Counted from the stretch's first letter, positions 28,074 to 37,184 are shown. The stretch is DNA of 64,000 nt from Oceanobacillus senegalensis (GCF_900176885.1 NZ_LT839648.1:2410718-2474717); one strand, 5' to 3'. The notes: a model not told the origin generated them from the letters alone. Numbers and translations: made by a program.

Positions 28074-28693
28074 ATAATAGGCCTCCACAACTTAATAATT
28101 TTTAATAAGCTTACCATCACCTTTAATGGGTAAAAGGAAATAAGTGATACTCTTAGTGATTAGCATGTACCATTGATTAACTGTATTCTTAAATTTATTA
28201 AATATGATATTCAATTGAAAGAAATCGTCCTATTGCCATACTATTAATCTCCTTCCACCACTTCCACTATATTGTCGGTACGTGTACAATGAAAATAATT
28301 AAACCTTTCAAATTAGGATGTTCATTACCTCGTTTCCCTTTAAATACAGACACATCCATGTACAAATATCTCCTTCCATAGTTGGAAAAAAATAACATGA
28401 ATGAATTATCCAAATCATATTAGGACCGTCTTCAACAATAATTTTATTAACTATTCTGGACATTATCGTTAAAGTAAATAAAGTATTATCACTTAGATAT
28501 ACGCAGTATTCTGGTGATATAGTGGAATTATTACAGTTTAATGACAACTCTTGACCTTATACACTACTTGATTAATCGACATTTAATTGCTATAGTTATA
28601 AACAGTCACGCTTTAAAAGCTAATATTCGCTTAGCGGTCGTAAATTAATCGACCCACCATGTGAAATCTTACACAGAAGGAGTTGTTCTACGT
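28074..28693. other. 620-bp gene-free regulatory gap between divergent transporters
   Basis: No ORF with a ribosome site was found. ATTAATCGAC occurs twice (28571-28580 and 28645-28654), and GGTCG/CGACC forms a 5-bp dyad with a 9-bp gap at 28637-28655, directly upstream of the NCS1 gene; both could be regulator contacts. Confidence 0.35.
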
Positions 28694-30106
28694 ATGGAGG
28701 CTATTGAACGCAAAGAAAATACGACCTCAAATTCTTCCTCTGAGGATACAGGGGATGATTATTCATTAGGCAGAGTACCACGTGACAAGAGAAACATGGG
28801 TTGGCTGAGTATTACTAATATTACCTTTGGTATTGCTACAGCTATTTTTTATTTTCAAATGGGAAGTGTTATGGCACTTCAATTCGGAGCCATGAATGCT
28901 ATCATTTCTGCCGTATATGCTATTATTGTTGCCGGAATATTAGGTACATTCATTGCATACCTTTCCGCCAAATCAGGAATGAACGTTAACCTATTATCTA
29001 GGGGGGGCGGATTTGGTTATATTGGTGCATCGTTAACATCATTTATTTATGCTACTAATTTTATTATGTATTGTGCACTGGAAGGTATGATATTAGTTTC
29101 CGCTGTTCATGAATTTTTACCTAACATTCCGGAATGGATCTGGATTCTTATCTTTGGTACGCTTGTTATTCCACTAAACTGGTTCGGAATTAAACAGTTA
29201 GATAAGTTACAAAAATGGTCCCTTCCATTATTTTTTGTATTTCTAATTGCTGCTATTATTATGGCTGCAACGACACCTTCCCTTTATGAAGGAAGCTTTT
29301 GGTCATTTATGCCAGAAGAAGCTCAAGTTGGAGGAACAGCATTATTGCTTTGTATTGGTATGCAGCACGGAATTATGGGATTAACCCCATTACTAGCATC
29401 CGATTATGCTCGTTTCTTGAAACCAAAAGATATGAAAATTGGTATTTTTGCAATCGGATTTATTCCACAGATTTTCTGTTTTGGTATTATGGGTGGTTTA
29501 GGAATCTGGTTTGGTGTCCGCTTAGGTGAACCGAATCCAGGAGTATATATCGTGTTACTTCTTGGTGTTTGGGGAGCTTTATTCACACTGTTAACCCAGA
29601 TCAGAATTAACGTAACGAACATTTATAGTGGTTCCTTATCCTTATCATCCTTTTTTGAAAATGTCTTTAAGTTTACGCCAGGTCGACGTTTTTGGGTAGT
29701 GGTAACTGGCGTGGCAGCAATAGCACTTATGCTTGGTGGAATTGTCAACCACCTCGAATTGGCTATGACTTTCCAAGGGGTCTTTCTGATGACATGGGCA
29801 ACTATTTTAGTAGTAGATGCTATTATTGTTAAGAAAATATTAAAAATTGGACCAGGATATTATGAAGCAAGACAAGAAAATCTTTACAAATGGAATCCAG
29901 TTGGTGTAGTTTCGCTAATCACTGCAAGTGTGTTAGGAACCATTGCTGCATTAGGATTTATGGGAGAATTTCTGCAAAGCACCGCAGCATTCTTCGCATC
30001 ATTATTAGCTGCAATCCTAACCATCGTATTAGCAATTTCTACAAAAGGAAAATTCTATGTAACAAAAGAAGTAAACGATATAGAGAAAGAAGATTATATT
30101 GCATAA
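28694..30106 (+). CDS. NCS1 family (cytosine/purine, allantoin-type) permease
   Basis: 470-aa secondary transporter with about 12 helices after a hydrophilic N-terminus. NCS1 hallmarks: GRVPRDKRNMGWLSITNITFG before TM1, the broken TM1 FQMGSVMALQFG, SRGGGFGYIGASLTSFIYATNFIMYCALEG (about 103-132), and GMQHGIMGLTPLLASDYARF in the substrate region. Closest in style to CodB/cytosine permease-like proteins; the substrate is unproven. ATG 28694 is 11 nt after AAGGAG, somewhat far; an upstream in-frame GTG at 28661 lacks a site. Confidence 0.85.
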   Translation: MEAIERKENTTSNSSSEDTGDDYSLGRVPRDKRNMGWLSITNITFGIATAIFYFQMGSVMALQFGAMNAIISAVYAIIVAGILGTFIAYLSAKSGMNVNLLSRGGGFGYIGASLTSFIYATNFIMYCALEGMILVSAVHEFLPNIPEWIWILIFGTLVIPLNWFGIKQLDKLQKWSLPLFFVFLIAAIIMAATTPSLYEGSFWSFMPEEAQVGGTALLLCIGMQHGIMGLTPLLASDYARFLKPKDMKIGIFAIGFIPQIFCFGIMGGLGIWFGVRLGEPNPGVYIVLLLGVWGALFTLLTQIRINVTNIYSGSLSLSSFFENVFKFTPGRRFWVVVTGVAAIALMLGGIVNHLELAMTFQGVFLMTWATILVVDAIIVKKILKIGPGYYEARQENLYKWNPVGVVSLITASVLGTIAALGFMGEFLQSTAAFFASLLAAILTIVLAISTKGKFYVTKEVNDIEKEDYIA

Positions 30107-30113
30107 CTATTTT

Positions 30114-30147
30114 AGCTCTCTGTCATAAAATGATAGAGAGCTTTTTT
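30114..30147 (+). terminator. Terminator after the NCS1 permease gene
   Basis: AGCTCTCT-TCAT pairs with ATGA-AGAGAGCT (30114-30142, one bulge) and is followed by six T. Confidence 0.85.
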
Positions 30148-30416
30148 GATTTATCATTTCCTAAGTGTTCCATATTTCTTTTACGCATCTTATGTTAAAA
30201 CGTTCCATATCTATAAAGAGACAAAAGTCTTCAAGTAATACCGGTATCTTTACTTCTAATAAAACGATGGGGTCCTCTTTTTTAAACTACTGGCATTTTT
30301 AAATTCTAAAGTCTATCGAATATCATCTATCTCATTTTCTTATATTTATGAAGCGGAATCTTTTCATGCTGTATCTAAATGAACATCTCTCTCCCCACTT
30401 TTTATACACTTTTTCC

Positions 30417-30440
30417 AATATGTTGTATAAACAACATATT
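30417..30440. promoter_or_regulatory. 10-4-10 perfect palindrome upstream of the YjbH-like gene
   Basis: AATATGTTGT (30417-30426), spacer ATAA, ACAACATATT (30431-30440). It lies about 104 bp before the start of the thioredoxin-fold gene and is a typical size for a TetR/PadR-like dimer site. No regulator gene is adjacent. Confidence 0.5.
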
Positions 30441-30543
30441 CAATGAGCTATTGGTACCGATAATCTTCTTTATGTACTACTATACATTTATAGGGAACAT
30501 GTAGATCCTTCCAAATAGATTACTAGGAAAGGGAGAATGTAAA

Positions 30544-31470
30544 ATGACGAGTAATAAAAACATGAGTTGTGATTTAGAAACAGGTGTATGTGGTATAACT
30601 GAAGAGAATGAAATGGAGATGATTGATTTCAATCAACCAAAAAAAGCCATTGATTTATACTATGTAACAGACCCTATCTGCTCGCATTGCTGGGCACTTG
30701 AACCTACTCTTCTCCGTTTGAAGGAGCAGTACGGCCATTATTTCAACTTCCATGCCGTGATGGGTGGTTTATTAGAAAAGTGGCATGATGGTCCAATTGA
30801 TCCGGCAAACGGAATTTATAAACCCGCGGATGTTGCTGGTCACTGGAGGGAAGTCGGAGAACATTCACGTATGCCGATTGATGGTTCACTGATGATAGAC
30901 AATCCCATTCAGTCTTCTTTCCCGCCATCTCGTGTCTATAAGGTGATTCAAAAAAATCACGGGGATGAAAAAGCATTTGAATATTTACGCCGTGCAAGAG
31001 AAGCTCTTTTTGCATTTAATGAAAATATTGGCGAGAAATCCATTTTAGTAGATATCCTAAATAAACTCGGACTTGATGGAGAAGCCATTGTAAAAGAATC
31101 CGAAAAACAAATAGGACATCAATTATTAAATAAGGATTTTGCCCTTGCAGCAAAATTAGGAGCTAGAGGGTTCCCTACCATTGTTATGATCAATGAAGAA
31201 AATAAAGGAGTGAAAATGGTTGGAAGTCGACCATTGGAATACTATGTTACTGGATTATCTCAAATTCTCAATGGAGAAGAACCGAAAGCAAAAGAACAAC
31301 CTTCTTTATCAAACTTACTAGGGAAAGAAAAACTTCTGTTCGCGAAAGAAATCGAAGTAATGTATGATGTAGAGGAAAGCGACCTTCCAGCCTTTATAGA
31401 AGAACAACTAGCGAACGAAACATATGAAGAAAAAGAGCTACTCGGTGAAAAATATTTTATAAGAAAGTAA
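30544..31470 (+). CDS. DsbA-family thioredoxin-fold protein, YjbH/SpxH-like
   Basis: 308 aa. An N-terminal CDLETGVCG (C9, C16) is followed by a thioredoxin-fold with CSHC (C46-C49) in TDPICSHCWALEP, a pattern shared with YjbH (TDPLCxxCWALEP), a helical insertion (about 90-200) and the cis-Pro segment RGFPTIVM (about 211-218). YjbH is a cytoplasmic ClpXP adaptor that delivers Spx for degradation; no signal peptide is present here either. The sequence could be the genome's YjbH or a paralogue (FrnE-like disulfide isomerase). AAAGGGAGAATGTAAA precedes the start. Its stop codon is fused to repeat copy B. Confidence 0.75.
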   Translation: MTSNKNMSCDLETGVCGITEENEMEMIDFNQPKKAIDLYYVTDPICSHCWALEPTLLRLKEQYGHYFNFHAVMGGLLEKWHDGPIDPANGIYKPADVAGHWREVGEHSRMPIDGSLMIDNPIQSSFPPSRVYKVIQKNHGDEKAFEYLRRAREALFAFNENIGEKSILVDILNKLGLDGEAIVKESEKQIGHQLLNKDFALAAKLGARGFPTIVMINEENKGVKMVGSRPLEYYVTGLSQILNGEEPKAKEQPSLSNLLGKEKLLFAKEIEVMYDVEESDLPAFIEEQLANETYEEKELLGEKYFIRK

Positions 31471-31707
31471 AGTGAATCTTCAATCAGTTGTTTTTTCTCT
31501 CATCCCCCACTGAGGAACAAAGGCTAAAGCCACAACATCCGTTGCAACGCCTCCTGTGACCTACGTCCTGTAGGCCCGAATAAATCGGGCTTTTAGAGGC
31601 AGTTTATACCACAAGAGTATGACACTAGGCCCTCCCCCTCCTAAAATGATTCGTTTTTCATTCATTTTTGAGGTGGGAGGTATTACTGCCCATTAATTTG
31701 CGATAAA
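31470..31707 (+). repeat. ~230-bp structured intergenic element, copy B
   Basis: It shares the order of copy A: AGTGAATCTTCAATCAGT, GGAACAAAGGCTAAAGCCAC, GTTGCAACGCCT, hairpin CCTACG/TGTAGG, hairpin GCCCGA/TCGGGC, TTATACCACA, AGGCCCTCCCCCTC, ACTGCCC, GCGATAAA. It starts at the last base of the TAA of the preceding gene and ends 24 bp before ydhR. Confidence 0.8.
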
Positions 31708-31730
31708 ATTAAATTTCTAGGAGGTAAAAT

Positions 31731-32036
31731 ATGATCTATTTATTACAGGTTGATTTTAAAATGGATGGACCTTTTGGCGAAGAAATGGCCAATGCATTTA
31801 TGGAACTAGCCAAAAGCATCAATGAAGAACCAGGATTTATTCGAAAAATTTGGACAGAAAATGCAGAAGATAACGAAGCTGGAGGAATCTACTTATTTGA
31901 AACCAAAGAAGATGCTAAAAATTACTTAACGATGCACTCGGAACGCTTAAAAAGCTTTGGTATCCAAGACATCCGCGCCAAGATTTTTGAAATAAACGAA
32001 ACATTGACTTCTATCACTAAGGGGCTAACTAAATAA
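31731..32036 (+). CDS. ydhR: YdhR-type monooxygenase
   Basis: 101 aa, exactly the length of E. coli YdhR, with the same landmarks: LLQVDFKMDGPFG, ESINEEPGFIRKIWTENAED, EAGGIYLFETKEDAKNYL and IRAKIFEINETL. A dimeric ferredoxin-like (ABM-type) fold is expected; YdhR is a putative mono-oxygenase acting on aromatic compounds, without a fixed substrate. GGAGG precedes ATG 31731. It sits just after repeat copy B and before a repeat-derived terminator. Confidence 0.9.
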   Translation: MIYLLQVDFKMDGPFGEEMANAFMELAKSINEEPGFIRKIWTENAEDNEAGGIYLFETKEDAKNYLTMHSERLKSFGIQDIRAKIFEINETLTSITKGLTK

Positions 32037-32049
32037 TTGGTAACCAAGA

Positions 32050-32091
32050 GGACGGTTTTTATGATTCGGTATCAAAAGAACCGTCCCTTTT
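32050..32091. terminator. GGACGGTT repeat acting as bidirectional terminator
   Basis: GGACGGTTTTTATGAT (32050-32065) pairs at 14 of 16 positions with 32071-32086 and is followed by CCTTTTAA. It is a member of the dispersed GGGACGGTTC hairpin family, positioned exactly between convergent genes. Confidence 0.7.
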
Positions 32092-32096
32092 AATTA

Positions 32097-32519
32097 CTAC
32101 TGGTATAAAATCGTCTGGGCAACCCCAATAAAATACTCTGACTCCACAATAATGTGGTTTAAAACTACTTTGGCTGTTGGATTGGAGCTGATTGGATTGC
32201 TATCTTCCATAATTCTGCGGCAAAACGTAATAAACGCTTCACTCTGTTCTAAGCAAAAAGTAACAAGCTGCAAAATATCTTGGTAGAGTGTTTGAGAAAC
32301 ATGTCCATTTGAACGTTTTACTGTCTGTATATACCGTAATACTCGTTGATGCGCATTAGCAAATTCCTCTTCCCAATCCTTTAAAGCTTTCACATATTCC
32401 TGCTCTAGATTTCCTACAAGTTCTCGAATAACAACCGTATGCTCCTCTTCTTGGTGTTTCCAAAACTCCGCCTCATCTAAAACACGTAAAGGCATCTGAT
32501 TCCCATAATAATATTGCAT
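32097..32519 (-). CDS. DUF2935 protein, single-repeat length
   Basis: 140 aa, all-helical, resembling one half of the usual ~260-aa two-repeat DUF2935 proteins (ferritin-like four-helix units). EAEFWKHQEEEHTVVIREL (about 16-34) carries the Glu/His metal-type pattern, and HIIVESEYFIG near the C-terminus is the matching last helix. Either a genuine single-domain form or a shortened gene; the ends look clean, with GGAGG before ATG 32519. Function unknown. Confidence 0.65.
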   Translation of the reverse strand: MQYYYGNQMPLRVLDEAEFWKHQEEEHTVVIRELVGNLEQEYVKALKDWEEEFANAHQRVLRYIQTVKRSNGHVSQTLYQDILQLVTFCLEQSEAFITFCRRIMEDSNPISSNPTAKVVLNHIIVESEYFIGVAQTILYQ

Positions 32520-32597
32520 AAGTAACCTCCAATATATTTTACCTTAATAAAAATATATTCAGTGTTAATGGAATCAGAACTTAAGGAAAAATTAAAG

Positions 32598-32645
32598 GGA
32601 CAGTTCTTCCTGCACTATGTTCTGTGCAAAATAGAATCGTCCCTC
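32598..32645. repeat. GGGACGGTTC-type hairpin repeat
   Basis: AGGGAC-GTTC pairs with GAAT-GTCCCT and an inner GCAC/GTGC stem is present. On the minus strand it ends GTCCCTTTAATTTTT, so it may terminate the thiYXZ unit. Confidence 0.6.
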
Positions 32646-32675
32646 GAACACCAATAAAGCCTACTGGTGTATTCG

Positions 32676-33692
32676 TTATTCCAAATGTTCTATCATATCA
32701 CCTATCTCGGGCGAAGTATCAATTAACCCCGCATCTAAGAGCCAGTCTCTGACTTCTTCCCATGTTTCTTCATCTTGTGAACCAAATGCTTGGCCCTCAT
32801 CTTCCATTTTTGGCAATAATACGTCGAGACTTTGTTTTTCTACTTCCTCATCTAATGGAAAGTTAGCTTCATCCTGATTATTTAATAATATTTCCAATGC
32901 TTCTTCCGGATTTTCTTTCATAAAGTGAAAGCCCTTTTCAGCGGCCTTCCAAAAAGATTCGATTGCTTCCTGTTCTTTTTTCCATGTTTCATCACTTGTA
33001 ATAAGAACAATTTCATTATATTCAGGTACCCCATAATCAACTGGATTAAAATAATCTACATCATACCCTTTTTGTTCTAATACTGGTACCTCATGGTTGA
33101 TAAAAGCCCCAATCACTGCATCGGTATTTTCCGCAATAATCGCTGAATTAAGTTCAAATCCGACATCTATCATTTCTACTTTGCTAAAGTCACCGCCATC
33201 ATGTTCTACGATAGTTTGAAGTAATGCCTCATTCAATTGAATTCCTGGATAACCCACTGTTTTTCCTTCTAAATCTTTTGGTGTTTCTAGTCCCTTTTCT
33301 TTCATGAAAACCGTATAATTTAACGGAGCGCGAACGATGGATGCTAAAGACTTAACTGGTACATCCTCATTGGCACGAGCCATAATGACATCCGGTTGGT
33401 AATATAAACCTAATGTCACCTTGTTAGCTGCAACCAAATTCAATGGATCCGTGGAATTTGTCGGAAACTGAATATCAACTTTAATTCCTTCTTCCTCAAA
33501 ATACCCCTTTTCCTGCGCTACATATAAATAACTATGTACAGCATTCGGAAACCAATCCAACATAATACTTACCTCTTTTAGTTCCCCGCTTTTCACTTCC
33601 TCATTGCCATCCGTACTACCTCCATCATTACTACAAGCAACTAAAAACATTAAAAAGACCAAACCAATTATCATACTAATACGTTTATTCAT
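32676..33692 (-). CDS. thiY: Thiamin pyrimidine precursor-binding lipoprotein (NMT1/THI5-like)
   Basis: Solute-binding lipoprotein for formylaminopyrimidine (FAMP) or a related HMP precursor, 338 aa. A signal peptide ends in the lipobox LVAC (C20), then the NMT1/THI5 fold: SIMLDWFPNAVHSYLYVAQEKGYF, LYYQPDVIMARA, SIVRAPLNYTVF. The WFPNxxH pattern is typical of the ThiY group. ATG 33692 has GGAGG 8 nt upstream and overlaps the thiX stop by four bases. Substrate identity is supported by neighbours thiX, thiZ, tenA, ylmB and the TPP riboswitch. Confidence 0.9.
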   Translation of the reverse strand: MNKRISMIIGLVFLMFLVACSNDGGSTDGNEEVKSGELKEVSIMLDWFPNAVHSYLYVAQEKGYFEEEGIKVDIQFPTNSTDPLNLVAANKVTLGLYYQPDVIMARANEDVPVKSLASIVRAPLNYTVFMKEKGLETPKDLEGKTVGYPGIQLNEALLQTIVEHDGGDFSKVEMIDVGFELNSAIIAENTDAVIGAFINHEVPVLEQKGYDVDYFNPVDYGVPEYNEIVLITSDETWKKEQEAIESFWKAAEKGFHFMKENPEEALEILLNNQDEANFPLDEEVEKQSLDVLLPKMEDEGQAFGSQDEETWEEVRDWLLDAGLIDTSPEIGDMIEHLE

Positions 33693-34432
33693 GCTCTGTT
33701 CCTCCATTTTAAAAAGTACCGTTCTAAGCTAGTTACCAATAAAAATAATAAAATTCCTACCATCGATAATAGAACAATTGGTGCAAAGACTGCTGCACCA
33801 TCAAACTGGGTCATCATTCGTCGGCTAAAGTAACCAAGTCCTGCCTGTGCTCCAAGCCACTCTCCAATCGCAGCACCAATGACGGAAAATGTAACAGCAA
33901 CCTTTAAACCGGATAAAAAGGATGGTAAGGCAGTTGGAATATCCAATTTAAAGAATATATCCCTTTTCGATGCACCCATCGTCAAAAGCAATTCTCTTAC
34001 GTTCTTATCCGAAGAACGTAATCCATCAAACGTGCTAACCGTAATCGGAAAGAATGTAATTAATACTGTCACAAGTACCTTACTCCAAATCGTATAACCA
34101 AACCATAAAACAAAAATAGGTGCTAATGCGATAATTGGAATCGTCTGTGACGCAATAATAATCGGATAAAATGTTTTCTCAGCAAGTGGACTCCTATTCA
34201 TCCAAATGGCTAAACCAACCCCAACGAAAAGAGAGATTGCAAGACCAATCACCATAATCATGAATGTTGCTGGGAGATGCTCAAACACTAAAATCCCCTT
34301 TAATTCCCATAATTTAAAGAGAATATCTGTTGGCGCCGGTAATATGAAAGCTTTGTTATAGATTTGTGCGCTAATCTCCCAAACGATAAGCAAGAGCAAA
34401 ACAAAGGAAATCGAAAATAAATAATTCCTCAT
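33689..34432 (-). CDS. thiX: ABC permease for thiamin pyrimidine precursor
   Basis: 247-aa inner-membrane permease with about six helices and the EAA-type loop LLLTMGASKRDIFFKLDIPTALPSFLSGLK (about 146-175) that contacts the ATPase. Belongs to the SsuC/TauC/ThiX permease group. Its start overlaps the thiZ stop and its stop overlaps the thiY start by four bases each, so all three are coupled. Works with ThiY and ThiZ. Confidence 0.9.
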   Translation of the reverse strand: MRNYLFSISFVLLLLIVWEISAQIYNKAFILPAPTDILFKLWELKGILVFEHLPATFMIMVIGLAISLFVGVGLAIWMNRSPLAEKTFYPIIIASQTIPIIALAPIFVLWFGYTIWSKVLVTVLITFFPITVSTFDGLRSSDKNVRELLLTMGASKRDIFFKLDIPTALPSFLSGLKVAVTFSVIGAAIGEWLGAQAGLGYFSRRMMTQFDGAAVFAPIVLLSMVGILLFLLVTSLERYFLKWRNRA

Positions 34433-35205
34433 GTTCTCACCTTCAAACGCAACATATCAATTAAATCGCTTTTCATTTTTACCACTTCCGGGCTTGATAA
34501 ATCATGAACATTTCGGGGCCGGTCTAATGGAACGTTAACCTCTCTAATAGAAGCATTTGGTGTTGGTTCCAGGATGAAAATCCGATCGGACAGAAAGAGG
34601 GCTTCTTCTACATCATGGGTAATAAATAGAATGGTTTTCTTCCACTTCTCCCATTGACCAAGTAACCATTCTTGCATGTTTAAGCGGGTAATTGCATCCA
34701 ATGCACTGAAAGGTTCGTCCAATAATAAAATGTTCGAGCCGCTTAACACACTGCGCAAAAAGGAAACCCTCTGTTTCATGCCACCGGATAAATGACCTGG
34801 AAAGGTATCCTCGACACCTTCTAAGCCAAATTCCCCTAACAACTTTCTTACTTTTTCTATCGCCTCTTCCTTATTGATTCCTTTAATTTCTAAAGGTAAT
34901 AACGCATTCTCCATTACTGTCCTCCAGGGCATCAACAAATCCTGCTGGGGCATATAGCCAACCTGTCCTAATCGATTAGACATCTTTTTTCCATTCACAT
35001 AAATTTCCCCATTCGTTTGTTGCTCAAGACCCGTAATCAAGCGAAATATCGTACTTTTACCGGATCCACTTGGACCAATAATACTCACGAATTCTCCATC
35101 AGCTACCTGAAAGTGGATATCCTCGAGAACTGGATGTCCTTTTAAAGAACCCCCACTCGGGTAGTGAAACGTGACATTTTGAAAGGATAGTACTGGTCTA
35201 TTCAT
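34429..35205 (-). CDS. thiZ: ABC ATPase for thiamin pyrimidine precursor
   Basis: 258 aa from MNRPVLSFQNV. Walker A GPSGSGKST (44-52), Q-loop MPQQDLLMPWR, signature LSGGMKQR, Walker B LLLDEPFSALD and the H-loop FITHDVEEA are all intact. ATG 35205 is embedded in the last codons of tenA (8-bp overlap) and has no good ribosome site, so it depends on coupling; the longer frame to 35256 would start inside tenA. Energises ThiXY import. Confidence 0.9.
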   Translation of the reverse strand: MNRPVLSFQNVTFHYPSGGSLKGHPVLEDIHFQVADGEFVSIIGPSGSGKSTIFRLITGLEQQTNGEIYVNGKKMSNRLGQVGYMPQQDLLMPWRTVMENALLPLEIKGINKEEAIEKVRKLLGEFGLEGVEDTFPGHLSGGMKQRVSFLRSVLSGSNILLLDEPFSALDAITRLNMQEWLLGQWEKWKKTILFITHDVEEALFLSDRIFILEPTPNASIREVNVPLDRPRNVHDLSSPEVVKMKSDLIDMLRLKVRT

Positions 35206-35872
35206 CTGTCGGCCACATCGCTTGGTTATATGCCATGTCCCAAAACATATATTCATATCGGGTTGTATTAAGAAAAATCTCCTCCAACCTTTGCTGTTCC
35301 TTTTCCGATTTATCAGCTGCCAATTTATCTAGTAGGTCAATACACCACTGGGCATGCTTGCCGAAATCATCCGAACTGTACATCGTAATCCATTCTCCAT
35401 AAAACGCATGATCAGCAGCACCAGGGATTTTCTTTAATTCCTTTCCTATTTCCCAATAACTCCACGCACATGGAAGCAAAGCTGCAACTAAATCTGCTAG
35501 TGTCCCATTTTGTGCGGCATGCAGCATATAGTGTGTATATGCTAGTGTAATAGGTGACGGTTCTGCCTGTTCTAGCTCTTCCTCGGTAATCCCAAATCGA
35601 GCAGCATATTGTCGATGAAGCTCCATCTCCCCATTTATTGTAGAATCTAGTAAAGCAGAAAATTTCCCCATATCCTCCATGTTGTCCGCTTTTACTGCCC
35701 CCAAAGCAAATAACTTGGAATAATCTATTAAATATAAATAATCCTGAATCATATAGTAACGAAACTTTTCTTTATCTAAGGTCCCTTCCCCCATTTCCTT
35801 AACAAAAGGGTGAGCATGATTTTTACGCCATATCGGTTGTAATTTTTCATATAACTGTTCTGAAAATTTCAT
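35198..35872 (-). CDS. tenA: Aminopyrimidine aminohydrolase / thiaminase II
   Basis: Converts aminomethyl-HMP to HMP, salvaging degraded thiamin. 224 aa from MKFSEQL. The catalytic cysteine is C135 in LLPCAWSYWEIG, exactly the B. subtilis TenA position; HPFV near residue 21, YYMIQDYLYL and the C-terminal YEYMFWDMAY block with its Glu are present. ATG 35872 is 7 nt after GGAGG, while the ATG at 35878 abuts that site. Unlike B. subtilis, tenA is not next to tenI but between the ThiXYZ importer and ylmB. Confidence 0.95.
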   Translation of the reverse strand: MKFSEQLYEKLQPIWRKNHAHPFVKEMGEGTLDKEKFRYYMIQDYLYLIDYSKLFALGAVKADNMEDMGKFSALLDSTINGEMELHRQYAARFGITEEELEQAEPSPITLAYTHYMLHAAQNGTLADLVAALLPCAWSYWEIGKELKKIPGAADHAFYGEWITMYSSDDFGKHAQWCIDLLDKLAADKSEKEQQRLEEIFLNTTRYEYMFWDMAYNQAMWPTDE

Positions 35873-35887
35873 TTCCATTCCTCCATT

Positions 35888-37171
35888 CTAATTTGATTCT
35901 TTTTTCGAATGACACCACGTGTAAATAAATCTTAGTAGAACCTTCGTGTATATGACCAATTCGTTAATAGATAATTGTTCATTAACGGCATGGGCATGCT
36001 GAAGCTTACCAGGACCATAAATAGCAGCTGGAATCCCCGCATTCCCAAACCAGCCACCATCTGTTACAGTAGGGGAAACATCCATAACCGCCTCTTTTTG
36101 TAACAGCTTTTCATGCGAAGTCGCTAATATACGTACTGCTCTGTTATCCGGGTCTACTTCTAAAGAAGGGAAAATTTCACCTCGGTCTTCAATCATAGAT
36201 GTACCTCCCCACTCAAAAATCGGTGGGTTCTCTTTTAACCACGGATCTGCTTTCGCTATATTTAGAACATGTTCTTCAACCTCCTTAACCACTTGAGCGT
36301 GTGATTCATTGGGATAAAAATGAACAGTAATCCATAATCGGCATTCATCCGCAATAAACGCAGCATGTCTCCCCCCTTCAATAACAGCTGGATTAATTGT
36401 ATTGGACCCCGGTGGAGAACCGGGATATCCTTTCATAACGGCCCAGTGGTTTTCAAGCTCTTGTAATCCTTGTATAATTTTCATCATCTTTTCTATCGCA
36501 CTTGCCCCAAATTGCTTTCCACCAGCATGAATCATATTCCTTCGCGTTCCATCATGAAATGTTTTATTACTTTTTACGGTAATCCAGCCAGTAATAACAC
36601 CTCCCTGGCCTTGTATATGTAAATTACTTGTATCCACTACCAGTGCAAAGTCCGCATAATAATTTCGTTTACAGCATTCGAGTGTTCCCGCTTCACCGAC
36701 TTCCTCGCCAATGACTGACTGAAATGTCAAATCACCTGGTAAACGAATTCCATTTTCATGTAATAATTGGATAGCAAATAGTGCACCTGCTAATCCACCT
36801 TTCATATCCGCTGCTCCTCTTCCAATGATAGTTCCATCCTTTACAATGGGTATAAAAGGATTGGTTATCCATTCCTCCTCTTCATCTACCTCTGCAACAT
36901 CTATATGACCATTTATGATTAAACTACTATATTGATCAGAATGAGATCCTTTAAGAACACCAACAACATTGGGATCACCTGGGTAAACATCCCATTTATC
37001 GATTTTGAAATCTTTTTCTTTTAAAAATGACGCAATAAATTCTTGTGCTTCTTCTGTATTTCTAGCGGGCGGTGCGGGTGTTTTGAATAAGATCAATTTT
37101 TCTAGTAAATGAACTAATTCTTCTTTTCTCTCTTCCACTTCCATCATCAACGGATGTAATATATCTTCCAT
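35888..37171 (-). CDS. ylmB: Formylaminopyrimidine deformylase (YlmB, M20/ArgE-DapE family)
   Basis: Removes the formyl group from N-formyl-4-amino-5-aminomethyl-2-methylpyrimidine; TenA then completes HMP formation. 427 aa, as in B. subtilis YlmB (426). M20 metal motifs: INGHIDVAEVD, GRGAADMKGG and SVIGEEVGEAGT; a late YGPGKLQHAHAVNE gives the last metal histidine. AGGAGGGG precedes ATG 37171. It is the first gene of the unit behind the TPP riboswitch and is followed by tenA, thiZ, thiX and thiY with tiny gaps or overlaps. Confidence 0.92.
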   Translation of the reverse strand: MEDILHPLMMEVEERKEELVHLLEKLILFKTPAPPARNTEEAQEFIASFLKEKDFKIDKWDVYPGDPNVVGVLKGSHSDQYSSLIINGHIDVAEVDEEEEWITNPFIPIVKDGTIIGRGAADMKGGLAGALFAIQLLHENGIRLPGDLTFQSVIGEEVGEAGTLECCKRNYYADFALVVDTSNLHIQGQGGVITGWITVKSNKTFHDGTRRNMIHAGGKQFGASAIEKMMKIIQGLQELENHWAVMKGYPGSPPGSNTINPAVIEGGRHAAFIADECRLWITVHFYPNESHAQVVKEVEEHVLNIAKADPWLKENPPIFEWGGTSMIEDRGEIFPSLEVDPDNRAVRILATSHEKLLQKEAVMDVSPTVTDGGWFGNAGIPAAIYGPGKLQHAHAVNEQLSINELVIYTKVLLRFIYTWCHSKKESN

Positions 37172-37184
37172 TTTCCCCTCCTAA

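Larger units (their letters stand above)
30107..30543. other. 437-bp gap with terminator and palindrome
   Basis: It holds the terminator at 30114-30147 and the 24-bp dyad at 30417-30440. Nothing else coding was seen. Confidence 0.5.

Noticed and set aside
28308..28547. 79-codon minus-strand ORF in the gap before the NCS1 permease
   Set aside because: No ribosome site, odd composition (Cys/Met/Ile-rich) and no recognisable motif; the stretch looks like regulatory DNA.
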